From Devosia sp. (lineage in GTDB: Bacteria > Pseudomonadota > Alphaproteobacteria > Rhizobiales > Devosiaceae): 11,344 nt of DNA. The notes under the pieces are model-generated. The model made no database searches. It was not told where the DNA came from and worked only from the letters and a program-made list of their open reading frames with translations. The DNA lies in NCBI GenBank assembly GCA_028290685.1, contig JAQGJI010000223.1, positions 1 to 11,344 on the forward strand, in the 5' to 3' direction. Position 1 is the first letter of the stretch. Every line of letters starts with the position of its first letter. Positions 1-6,550 of the stretch are shown here, one piece after another. The translations under genes and the position numbers were made by a program.

Positions 1-13
1 CTGGCACGAACCG

Positions 14-904
14 CTAGCCCATTGAATCCTGGGGTGAGCGTACCTGCTCGACGATTACCTCGACATCCATGCCCAGGTAATCGTCTTTCTTTCCGATAAA
101 CGTGCCGCCGATGGGGATGGCCTGGCGCGGTTCGCGCGCGACACCGACGCGGATCAGGTCGCGCGTGCCGATAATCCCGTTGGTAGGGTCGAATTCGACC
201 CAGCCGGCACCGGGCAGGTAAACCTGACACCAGGCATGGGTTGCGCCCCCACCGCGGTGATCACCATCGCGGGCGGGGGAATAGAGATAGCCGGTAACGA
301 ACCGCGCCGCCAATCCGAGGGAGCGCACGGCCTCGATCATCAGCAAGGCAAAGTCGCGGCAAGTGCCCTGGCGGGTATCGAGCGTTTTGGCCGGAGGCTG
401 GGTGCCGGGGTCCGGACGGCGCAGATATTTGAAACTTTCCTTGATGCCGTGCGTCATGTTGGCCAGCAAATGGCCGGTGCTGGTCGTGCCGCGTGAATCC
501 AAGAAGCGCCTGGCCCACGCATCGACCTGACTATCGTTGGGATATTGCCGGCGCAGATTTGGCGCCAGGTCGATGGCATCCACATCGCCATAGGCAAAAG
601 GGAAGGTCTTGGCCCTGGTGTCGATTTCAAACGCGGGCGTCAGCTCCGGCGTGTGATCAAGCACCATGCTTGCGACGATTTTCAGCTCTTCTGAGCCTTC
701 CCCGAATTCGGCAATGGCAATGCCGTTGCCAAACACGTCGTGGATCCAGCGGATGGAGACCGGCTTGGGATGAATGGACAGCGAAAAGCTTTCCAGCGTC
801 TGTTCCATGCTGTCGCGCGGACGCACCAGCATGCGATGCTCCCCGAACTTTACCGGGCGCGCATAGGAATAGATCGTCTGGTGGCGAACAGAGAGTAGAG
901 TCAC
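14..904 (-). CDS. Transglutaminase-like cysteine protease family protein
   Basis: A 296-residue cytoplasmic-looking protein with no signal peptide. Residues about 4-85 match the bacterial transglutaminase-like N-terminal region (starts VRHQTIYSYARPV, then HRMLVRPR). Residues about 145-245 form the transglutaminase core with the expected triad: Cys182 in QGTCRDFA, His223 in THAWCQVYL and Asp239 in GWVEFDPTNG. Family members are peptidases or amide hydrolases, often annotated simply as transglutaminase family protein; the substrate is unknown. The start is GTG at 904, which overlaps the stop of the upstream helicase gene in the sequence GTGA, so translation is probably coupled. It is the last gene of a four-gene minus-strand run. 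In other bacteria this family often sits beside alpha-E domain and circularly permuted ATP-grasp genes; neither is in view here. Family assignment is firm, function is not. Confidence 0.93.
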   Translation of the reverse strand: MTLLSVRHQTIYSYARPVKFGEHRMLVRPRDSMEQTLESFSLSIHPKPVSIRWIHDVFGNGIAIAEFGEGSEELKIVASMVLDHTPELTPAFEIDTRAKTFPFAYGDVDAIDLAPNLRRQYPNDSQVDAWARRFLDSRGTTSTGHLLANMTHGIKESFKYLRRPDPGTQPPAKTLDTRQGTCRDFALLMIEAVRSLGLAARFVTGYLYSPARDGDHRGGGATHAWCQVYLPGAGWVEFDPTNGIIGTRDLIRVGVAREPRQAIPIGGTFIGKKDDYLGMDVEVIVEQVRSPQDSMG

Positions 905-1989
905 GAGACAACCGTGATCTTTTCGGCGGCCCGGGTAATGCCGGTATAAAGCCAGCGTGCCCGCTCCTCGCGGAACACGAAGCTTTCATCAAACAGGTAC
1001 ACACTGTCCCACTGGGACCCTTGCGCCTTGTGGACCGTAAGGCAGTAGCCAAAGGTGAACTCATCGAACTGGCGCCGCTCAGGCCAGCCCATGGCGTCTT
1101 CCTCGCCCGAAAAGAACGCCTTGTGGGTCAGAACACGCGTTTCGCCTTTGCCTTCTTCGGCGCCGAGCAGCAGCGAATATTTGCCATTGGAGCGGCGGGT
1201 TACTTCGGTCACGATCCAGATCTGTCCATTAAGCAGCTTCTTGCGCGGATTGTTGCGCAGGCACACCATGCGGTCCCCTTCGACCGGTTCGTGAAACGGC
1301 AGGCCGCGTAGTTCGCGCAAGCGATCATTATACTGCAATCGGGTTTTGTTGCGGCCGACCAGCACCTGGTCGGCGACCAGCACCGCGCTGCGATCGACCT
1401 GCTCGCGCCCCACCACGATGGATTCCCCATACGAGCCCCGCTCGAGATAGCCTCCTTCGCGCACCTGCATGGAGAGGTGGATGATGGGATTGTCCGCCGC
1501 CTGCCGGTGAATTTCGGTGAGCATGATGTCGGGTTCATCGGCCGTAAAAAACCCTGCACCCTGCACTGGCGGCAACTGGAACGGATCGCCCAGCACCAGC
1601 ACCTTGACCCCGAAGCTGAGCAAATCCTTGCCCAATTGCTCGTCCACCATGGAGACTTCATCGATAACAATCAGATCGGCGTCCGCTGCGGGGCTTTCAT
1701 CGTCGAGCACAAAGCGCGGCTCGCCCTCTTTTTCGCTGACCAGGGTGTAGATAAGGGAATGGATCGTCTGGGCCCCCTTGCAGCCGCGCTTGCGCATGAC
1801 CAGCGCGGCCTTGCCGGTGAAGGCGGCGTACTTAACGCTGCGCACATCCTGAGCGAGATGTACGGCCAGCGTCGACTTGCCTGTCCCCGCCCAGCCGAAC
1901 AGGCGGAACACCTGCGGTCCGTTCCTGTCCTTGAGCCAAGCGGAAACCGCCAGCAGAGCTGCATCCTGTTGGGGCGACCAGACGGGCAT
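901..1989 (-). CDS. RecD/Dda-like SF1 ATP-dependent DNA helicase
   Basis: A 362-residue superfamily 1B helicase reduced to the motor core. Visible motifs in order: Walker A GWAGTGKST (32-40), motif Ia around AAFTGKAA (55-62), Walker B VIDEVSMVD (108-116), motif III GDPFQLPPV (134-142), motif V LTVHKAQGSQWD (317-328) and motif VI YTGITRA (348-354). It lacks the long N-terminal extension of RecD2 and is in the size range of phage T4 Dda-like enzymes. By family knowledge such proteins are ATP-driven 5'-3' single-strand translocases acting in repair, recombination or replication restart; the precise role here is unknown. The ATG at 1989 overlaps the stop of the upstream hydrolase gene as TGATG and has only a distant AGGA, so it probably relies on reinitiation. 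Its own stop overlaps the start of the transglutaminase gene. A helicase between metabolic genes is unexpected. Confidence 0.92.
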   Translation of the reverse strand: MPVWSPQQDAALLAVSAWLKDRNGPQVFRLFGWAGTGKSTLAVHLAQDVRSVKYAAFTGKAALVMRKRGCKGAQTIHSLIYTLVSEKEGEPRFVLDDESPAADADLIVIDEVSMVDEQLGKDLLSFGVKVLVLGDPFQLPPVQGAGFFTADEPDIMLTEIHRQAADNPIIHLSMQVREGGYLERGSYGESIVVGREQVDRSAVLVADQVLVGRNKTRLQYNDRLRELRGLPFHEPVEGDRMVCLRNNPRKKLLNGQIWIVTEVTRRSNGKYSLLLGAEEGKGETRVLTHKAFFSGEEDAMGWPERRQFDEFTFGYCLTVHKAQGSQWDSVYLFDESFVFREERARWLYTGITRAAEKITVVS

Positions 1990-2672
1990 CAGCGAATGGT
2001 GGTCCTGACGGTGCCGATGCCCTCGATAGAGCCTTCCAGCACATCTCCGCGCACCACTGCACCGACGCCTGCAGGCGTGCCGGTCATGATCAGATCGCCC
2101 GCCCTGAGCGTCACCAAGCCGCTCAGATGCGCAATAGCTTCGCCGACGGTCCAGATCTGCTCAGCCAGATCGCCTTGCTGACGCACATCGCCGTTGACCC
2201 GAAGCGTGATCGCGCCCCGGCCAGGATGACCGATGGCGCTGGCCGGCTCGATGGTGCCGATCGGAGCGGAATGATCGAACCCCTTGGCCATTTCCCATGG
2301 ACGCCCAGCCTTTTTGGCAGCGCCCTGCAAATCGCGCCGGGTCATGTCGAGCCCAACGGCATAGCCATAGACATGGTCAAGCGCCTGGCCCGGAGCGATA
2401 CCGGCGCCATCCCTGCCGATGGCGACGACCAGTTCCACTTCGTGCTGCAAATCCCCCGTCTGGGGCGGGTAGGGCATGGCCGCGCCCCCCACCACCACGG
2501 CATCGGCCGGCTTGGCAAAGAAAAACGGCGGTTCGCGCTCGTCATTGCCCATTTCGCGGATGTGCTCGGCGTAGTTGCGGCCGACGCAGTACACCCGGCG
2601 TACGGCGAACAGGCCGCCTCGCGCGATGGGGATGGAAACCGGGGCAGGCGGTTCAAACAGGAAGTCAGCCAC
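1989..2672 (-). CDS. Fumarylacetoacetate hydrolase family protein (fumarylpyruvate hydrolase-like)
   Basis: A 227-residue enzyme of the FAH fold. The region VYCVGRNYAEH (28-37), FFFAKPADAVV (50-60), the metal ligand pattern HEVEL (Glu78, Glu80) with Asp109 in GLDMTRRDLQ, and the MTGTPAGVG segment (196-204) are characteristic. Relatives cleave C-C bonds in acylpyruvates such as fumarylpyruvate or decarboxylate oxaloacetate, using Mg2+ or Mn2+, in the cytoplasm; which reaction applies here cannot be told. I prefer the GTG start at 2672: it has GAGGA with 8 nt spacing and overlaps the reductase stop as GTGGCTGA. The in-frame ATG at 2690 would add six residues but has no ribosome binding site. 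It lies between the aldo/keto reductase and helicase genes and is coupled to both. No neighbouring gentisate or maleylpyruvate pathway genes are visible, so that specific pathway is not supported. Confidence 0.92.
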   Translation of the reverse strand: MADFLFEPPAPVSIPIARGGLFAVRRVYCVGRNYAEHIREMGNDEREPPFFFAKPADAVVVGGAAMPYPPQTGDLQHEVELVVAIGRDGAGIAPGQALDHVYGYAVGLDMTRRDLQGAAKKAGRPWEMAKGFDHSAPIGTIEPASAIGHPGRGAITLRVNGDVRQQGDLAEQIWTVGEAIAHLSGLVTLRAGDLIMTGTPAGVGAVVRGDVLEGSIEGIGTVRTTIR

Positions 2673-3726
2673 GCTTGAAGTCCTCGGCATAGGGGGCGAT
2701 CAGGTCAAGGTCGATCTTGCTCAGGCGGTCCTGCGCGGTAAAGGACTGATGCCAATAGGGATAAAGCAGCGGCGGCTGGCTCACCGCATCGAGCCTGGCG
2801 CGTTCCTCGCCGGTCAGGCTGAGTTCAGCGGCCAGCAGATTGTCCCTGAACTGGGCTTCCGAGCGGCCACCGATGATCACCGAGGTGACACCGGGACGCC
2901 CGAGCAGCCAGGCCAGCGCCACCTGCGCACCCGACACACCACGACTTTCCGCTATCATAACGATAACATCGACAATGTCGTATAGCTTGTTCCAGTCATA
3001 GACCGGTGGTTCGCGCGACCCCCCGACATGGCGTCCCGTTTCGGGTCCACCCTGGCGCCGGTATTTGCCCGACAGCAAGCCGCCCGCCAGCGGCGACCAG
3101 ACCAGAATGCCCAGGCCCTGATCCTGCGTGATCGGCACCAGTTCATATTCGGCTTCGCGCGAATGGAGCGTGTAGTGGATCTGCTGGGAGACGAACCGCT
3201 CACCGCCCTTTTTGTCGGCCGCGGCCAGCGCCTTCATCATGTGCCAGCCCGAATAATTGGAACACCCGATATAGCGCACATGCCCGTGGCGCACGAGGGT
3301 GTCCAGAGCCTCCATGGTTTCCTCGATGGGCGTCATCCCGTCCCATTCATGGACCTGGTAGAGGTCGATGTGATCGGTCTTGAGGCGCTTCAGGCTTGCC
3401 TTGCAACTCTCAATGATGTGGTGGCGGGACAGGCCGATCTCGTTGGGCCCCTCGCCCATCTTGAAACGCACCTTGGTGGCGATCAAAGTCCTCTGGCGGC
3501 GTCCGTTTTCGGCCAGGGCGGCCCCGATCATCTGCTCGGACACGCCCGCATTGTAGACATTGGCGGTGTCGAGCATGTTGATCCCGGCATCAAGGCACAG
3601 ATCGATCTGGCGCGTCGCCTCGTCCTGCCCGGTGGCGCCGACCTTTTCCGATCCGCCAAAGGTCATGGTGCCCATGGTCAGCGTCGACACCTTGAGGCCC
3701 GAGCGGCCCAGATAACGATATTGCAT
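2665..3726 (-). CDS. Aldo/keto reductase
   Basis: A 353-residue NADPH-dependent oxidoreductase of the aldo/keto reductase superfamily (TIM barrel, cytoplasmic). The catalytic tetrad is complete: Asp53 and Tyr58 in LDTANVY, Lys85 in ATKV and His126 in YQVHEWD. The cofactor-binding segment IIGGRSEAQFRDNL (285-297) and the signature QVALAWLLGRPGVTSVIIG (268-286) are intact. The sequence resembles the YdhF/Tas/voltage-gated-channel-beta-like group (opening YRYLGRSGLKVSTLTMGTMTFGG) rather than the eukaryotic aldose reductases; the substrate is unknown. The start is ATG at 3726 with AAGGA 6 nt upstream; an ATG two codons earlier at 3732 sits directly on that AAGGA and is less likely. It is the first gene of the four-gene operon and its end overlaps the FAH-family gene by 8 nt. 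Confidence 0.94.
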   Translation of the reverse strand: MQYRYLGRSGLKVSTLTMGTMTFGGSEKVGATGQDEATRQIDLCLDAGINMLDTANVYNAGVSEQMIGAALAENGRRQRTLIATKVRFKMGEGPNEIGLSRHHIIESCKASLKRLKTDHIDLYQVHEWDGMTPIEETMEALDTLVRHGHVRYIGCSNYSGWHMMKALAAADKKGGERFVSQQIHYTLHSREAEYELVPITQDQGLGILVWSPLAGGLLSGKYRRQGGPETGRHVGGSREPPVYDWNKLYDIVDVIVMIAESRGVSGAQVALAWLLGRPGVTSVIIGGRSEAQFRDNLLAAELSLTGEERARLDAVSQPPLLYPYWHQSFTAQDRLSKIDLDLIAPYAEDFKRG

Positions 3727-3753
3727 CGGCATTCCTTCTTTGTTCTGGCCTTA

Positions 3754-3782
3754 GGGCTAAAGGGCATTGGGAGTCGGGTCAA
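3754..3782 (-). promoter_or_regulatory. Putative sigma-70-type promoter of the aldo/keto reductase operon
   Basis: On the minus strand TTGACC (3782-3777) is followed after 17 nt by TAGCCC (3759-3754). The -35 box matches consensus at five of six bases and the -10 box only at two, which is not unusual in GC-rich alphaproteobacteria. Initiation would be near 3747, giving a leader of about 20 nt that contains the AAGGA ribosome binding site. It lies within the 120-nt gap shared with the divergent exporter gene. Confidence 0.4.
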
Positions 3783-3846
3783 TGGATTGGTGGCAGGATC
3801 GGTCCATCTGCGCTAAATCACCCTTCTCACCCCCGAAAGCCCCTCC

Positions 3847-4713
3847 TTGCGCGCTCCATCCGTTGTTGTTTCCGTGTCGCTGGTTGCCCTGGGCATGGTG
3901 TTCACCCAGACCGGGGCATCGTTTGCCAAGGGGCTTTTCCCGCTGGTGGGCGCGGCAGGCGCCACGACGCTGCGGCTGAGCCTTGCAGCCCTGATCCTGC
4001 TGGCGCTGTTCCGACCGTGGCGGCAAAGGCTGGAGCGCCAGCAATGGCGCGCCGTGCTGCTGTATGGCGCGACCATGGGCGCCATGAACCTGTTTTTCTA
4101 TGCCGCCCTTGCCAGCATTCCGCTGGGCGTTGCCGTGGCCCTGGAATTCACCGGGCCGATGGCGGTTGCGCTGGCCGGAGCCCGCAAGGCGCTCGACTTT
4201 TTCTGGATTGTCCTGGCCCTCGCAGGATTTGGCGCGCTGCTGCCGCTGGGGCAGGCAACGGGGGACATCAGCCCGGTCGGGGTGCTCCTGGCGCTTGCCG
4301 CCGGTGGCTGCTGGGCCGGCTACATCATTTTCGGCCAACGCGCCGGAACCGGCGGGGGCCCCCATATCACGGCGCTGGGGGTTTCCATTGCCGCCATGAT
4401 CGCCCTGCCGTTCGGCATCGGCACAGCGGGAGTTGCGCTGCTCGATCCGGCCATCCTGCCCATTGCCCTGGGGGTGGCCCTGCTGTCGAGCGCCATCCCC
4501 TACGCGCTCGACATGGTGGCCCTGCCCCATATTCCTTCGCGCCTGTTCGGCATTTTGATGAGCGGGCAACCGGCACTGGCGGCACTCATGGGCTTGCTGG
4601 TGCTGGGCGAACGGCTCAACTGCTGGCAGCTTGCCGGCATCGCCGCGATTATTCTTGCCTCGCTGGGCGCGACGATCACCATTGCCCGCAGCGTTCCAGC
4701 GCCGGTTTCCTGA
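3847..4713 (+). CDS. RhtA-like EamA/DMT family exporter
   Basis: A 288-residue inner-membrane protein of the drug/metabolite transporter superfamily with about ten hydrophobic segments in two EamA-type halves. The motifs QTGASFAKGLFPLVGAAGATTLRLSLAALIL (21-51), ALEFTGPMAVAL (98-109) and SSAIPYALDMVAL (214-226), followed by PALAALMGLLVLGERLN (242-258), are typical of the RhtA branch, whose characterised members export threonine and homoserine. Substrate specificity here is inferred only from similarity. The only plausible start is TTG at 3847: an in-frame TAA lies at 3814 and there is no ATG until Met17, inside the first membrane segment. The site before the TTG (GAAAG) is a weak ribosome binding site. 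The gene is divergent from the reductase operon, so the 120-nt gap should hold promoters for both directions. It ends 67 nt before the YCII gene. Confidence 0.9.
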   Translation: MRAPSVVVSVSLVALGMVFTQTGASFAKGLFPLVGAAGATTLRLSLAALILLALFRPWRQRLERQQWRAVLLYGATMGAMNLFFYAALASIPLGVAVALEFTGPMAVALAGARKALDFFWIVLALAGFGALLPLGQATGDISPVGVLLALAAGGCWAGYIIFGQRAGTGGGPHITALGVSIAAMIALPFGIGTAGVALLDPAILPIALGVALLSSAIPYALDMVALPHIPSRLFGILMSGQPALAALMGLLVLGERLNCWQLAGIAAIILASLGATITIARSVPAPVS

Positions 4714-4722
4714 CAAAACCGC

Positions 4723-4750
4723 TTCACGGGCCCGCTGTTTGAGGCATAGT
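4723..4750 (+). promoter_or_regulatory. Weak candidate promoter for the YCII-VOC pair
   Basis: TTCACG (4723-4728) and CATAGT (4745-4750) are separated by 16 nt and each matches sigma-70 consensus at four of six positions. Transcription would start near 4757, just ahead of the hairpin that covers the ribosome binding site. This is a visual match only; read-through from the exporter gene is an alternative. Confidence 0.25.
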
Positions 4751-4754
4751 CGCT

Positions 4755-4773
4755 CCTCATCAACCCAATGAGG
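4755..4773 (+). promoter_or_regulatory. Small hairpin covering the ribosome binding site of the YCII gene
   Basis: CCTCAT (4755-4760) is perfectly complementary to ATGAGG (4768-4773) across a 7-nt loop. The right arm contains the GAGG Shine-Dalgarno sequence (4770-4773), which sits 7 nt before the ATG at 4781. The CCTC could instead pair with GAGG at 4741-4744. The stem is short, so it may be chance, but its placement would allow modest translational control. Confidence 0.3.
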
Positions 4774-4780
4774 CCTTCAC

Positions 4781-5173
4781 ATGCTGTATGCCGTCCTCTG
4801 CTACAATGATGAAAACGCCGTCACTGCCTGGACCAAGGAGGAGGACGATGCCTGCATGGCGCGCCTTGCCAAAGTTCAGGCCGCCATGAAGGCCAAGGGC
4901 AAGCTGGGCCCGGTCGTCCGGCTCCAGCCCACTACCTCTGCCACGACGCTGCGCAAAAGCTCCGGGGAACCGCTGATCCTTGATGGCCCGTTTGCCGAGA
5001 CCAAGGAGCAATTTCTGGGGTTTTACATCGCCGATTGCGAAACGCTCGACCAAGCCATTGCCTTTGCCAAGGACCTGGCGATCGCCAATCCGGGCCTTGG
5101 GTCCTACGAAATCCGGCCGGTTTCGCTGTTCCTGCCAAGCGAAATGGCGAGCCAAGCTGTCGAACAGGCATGA
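4781..5173 (+). CDS. YCII-related (DGPF-domain) protein
   Basis: A 130-residue cytoplasmic protein of the YCII/DGPF family. It opens with MLYAVLCYNDE, and the DGPFAETKEQFLGFY segment (68-82) contains the signature DGPF at 68-71, followed by the usual acidic-aromatic stretch and the closing EIRPV. The family has a ferredoxin-like dimeric alpha+beta barrel fold with no firmly established reaction. Members are frequently encoded next to ECF sigma factors of the ECF42 type; no sigma factor gene is present in this window. The ATG has GAGG 7 nt upstream. The VOC gene follows after 45 nt on the same strand, so the two are probably co-transcribed. The family call is firm, the function unknown. Confidence 0.9.
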   Translation: MLYAVLCYNDENAVTAWTKEEDDACMARLAKVQAAMKAKGKLGPVVRLQPTTSATTLRKSSGEPLILDGPFAETKEQFLGFYIADCETLDQAIAFAKDLAIANPGLGSYEIRPVSLFLPSEMASQAVEQA

Positions 5174-5218
5174 ACTCGCTCGTCGTATCGGCATAAGACC
5201 AGTTGCACGGAGCTTCCC

Positions 5219-5629
5219 ATGACCGACTTTCGTCCCAGAACGGGTGTAACGCCCTATCTCAGCGTCGATGGCGCCGCCAAGGCCATCGCGTTCTATGTCA
5301 CAGCCTTTGGTGCCGTGGAGCGGGAGACCATGCCCAATGAAGCGGGTGACCGGCTGATGCATGCGCAGATCGATGTCAATGGCAGCCCGATTTTCCTGTC
5401 CGATTTTTTCCCCGACCATGGCTACCCACCCGTTGCCCCCCAGGCGTTCAACCTGCACCTGCATGTGGATGATGCGCAGATGTGGTGGGACCGCGCCATT
5501 GCCGGGGGCGCCACGATCCTGTCCCCGCTCAAGCAAGAGTTCTGGGGCGACATTTACGGTCAGCTCAAGGACCCGTTCGGCGTCACCTGGGCGATCGGGC
5601 AATCAATGCCCCCAAAGGCCCAGCAATAG
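5219..5629 (+). CDS. PhnB-like VOC (glyoxalase/bleomycin resistance fold) protein
   Basis: A 136-residue protein of the vicinal oxygen chelate superfamily, in the PhnB-like branch often labelled 3-demethylubiquinone-9 3-methyltransferase-like. The order GVTPYLSVDGAAKAIAFYVTAFGA (9-32), RLMHAQIDVNGSPIFLSD (45-62), NLHLHVDDA (78-86) and WGDIYGQLKDPFGVTWAI (109-126) is the family pattern; His48 lies in the usual metal-ligand position. Despite the database label, the fold is not a methyltransferase and the activity is unknown. The ATG at 5219 has GGAG 6 nt upstream. It follows the YCII gene by 45 nt; YCII and PhnB-like genes are recurrent neighbours. It converges on the ABC ATPase gene across a 177-nt GC-rich gap. 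Confidence 0.9.
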   Translation: MTDFRPRTGVTPYLSVDGAAKAIAFYVTAFGAVERETMPNEAGDRLMHAQIDVNGSPIFLSDFFPDHGYPPVAPQAFNLHLHVDDAQMWWDRAIAGGATILSPLKQEFWGDIYGQLKDPFGVTWAIGQSMPPKAQQ

Positions 5630-5704
5630 GCAGGGGCGGCCGCAGCGTTGCCGGCGCCCTTTGGGTGGCTCGCGGCCGGGCTGGAATGGTGCGGTCCGGC
5701 TGGT

Positions 5705-5758
5705 GGGCGGAGATGGCCGCCCCCTCGGCTGGTTGCAGAACGTTGGCACGCTCCGCCC
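5705..5758. other. GC-rich dyads in the convergent gap between VOC and ABC genes
   Basis: GGGCGG (5705-5710) pairs with CCGCCC (5717-5722) over a 6-nt loop. The longer GGGCGGAG (5705-5712) is also perfectly complementary to CTCCGCCC (5751-5758) over 38 nt, so the two pairings compete. The position between two converging genes suggests a shared transcription end, but no T-tract follows on either strand. No gene is seen in 5630-5806. Confidence 0.35.
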
Positions 5759-5806
5759 GGCGCCGTTCGGGTGCGCCGCGTCCTGGCTATCATGGTTATG
5801 CAAGCC

Positions 5807-6550
5807 TCAGGCGGGCGGCAGTGGCATCCCTGGTTGCGCGAACCCGCCCAGTTGGTGCTCGTATGCGGCCAGCACCTGCCGGGTTCGCGAGGCGGCAGGG
5901 ATGGGGAACCGCAGATCGGCGATGATGCGGGCGGGGCGCCCGTCAAGAACCACGACCCGGTCCGCCAGTCGCGCGGCATCCTGGGGCTGGTGGGAAACCA
6001 GCAGCACGGTGGGGCTGGTCAGCCCAATCAGCCGGCTGATCAGCCGGTACATGTCATCGACCAGCGTGCGGTCCAGCGACACGAAGGGCTCATCGAGCAG
6101 CAGCAGGCGCGCATTGTGGGCAAAGGCCCGGGCCAGCGCCACCCGGCGCTGCATGCCGCCCGACAATTGGTGCGGGTAGGCGTCGGCCTCCCCAGCCAGT
6201 CCCATCCGGGCCAGGGCGGCAAGGGCGGCGGCACGGCTCATGGCGGGCGCTGCGGCACGGATGTTGCCGATCACGGTCAGCCAGGGCAGCAGCCGCGGGT
6301 CCTGAAACACAAAGCCGGGCGGCGGGGCCTGAAAGGCGTTGATCCCGTCCAGTTCGACGGTGCCGTGGAAATCCCGGTCGATCCCGGCCACCAGCCGCAA
6401 CAGCGTCGATTTTCCGATGCCTGAAGGCCCGAGCACGGCAAGCACAGTGGCTGGCTCGACATCGAGCGCAAACCCGGCAAAGACCGGAACGGGGCGCCCG
6501 GGGAAGCGCTTCTCGATGATCTGAAGGCTCAGGCCGGGTCCGCGCGCCAT
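5807..6550 (-). CDS. ABC transporter ATP-binding protein, nitrate/sulfonate/taurine (NitT/TauT) type
   Basis: A 247-residue ATPase with a complete nucleotide-binding domain: Walker A GPSGIGKST (41-49), Q-loop Gln83 in FVFQDPRLLPW, signature LSGGMQ (129-134), Walker B LLLLDE (149-154), D-loop SLD (158-160) and switch His187 in LLVSHQPQDAA. The sequence around RLLPWLTV is typical of the SsuB/TauB/NrtD class, so it energises the adjacent permease on the cytoplasmic face. The ATG at 6550 has a strong GGAGG 8 nt upstream and overlaps the end of the permease gene by 22 nt, which supports co-translation. The C-terminus is short, with no regulatory domain. Function within an importer is firm; the transported compound is unknown. 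Confidence 0.95.
   Translation of the reverse strand: MARGPGLSLQIIEKRFPGRPVPVFAGFALDVEPATVLAVLGPSGIGKSTLLRLVAGIDRDFHGTVELDGINAFQAPPPGFVFQDPRLLPWLTVIGNIRAAAPAMSRAAALAALARMGLAGEADAYPHQLSGGMQRRVALARAFAHNARLLLLDEPFVSLDRTLVDDMYRLISRLIGLTSPTVLLVSHQPQDAARLADRVVVLDGRPARIIADLRFPIPAASRTRQVLAAYEHQLGGFAQPGMPLPPA

Noticed and set aside
493..1311. A 272-codon plus-strand frame opposite the transglutaminase and helicase genes.
   Set aside because: It is Trp/Arg/Pro-rich without a domain, and spans the junction of two real genes.
3757..4716. A 319-codon minus-strand frame covering the whole RhtA-like exporter gene.
   Set aside because: The product is a Gln/Gly/Arg/His-rich sequence with no domain; the plus-strand frame encodes a clear ten-helix transporter.
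4760..5602. A 280-codon minus-strand frame opposite the YCII and VOC genes.
   Set aside because: It runs across two recognised genes and their gap with no motif of its own; it is a mirror of biased third positions.
5603..5803. A 66-codon minus-strand frame just after the ABC ATPase gene.
   Set aside because: It needs a TTG start, has no ribosome binding site and gives a low-complexity His/Pro/Arg-rich product.
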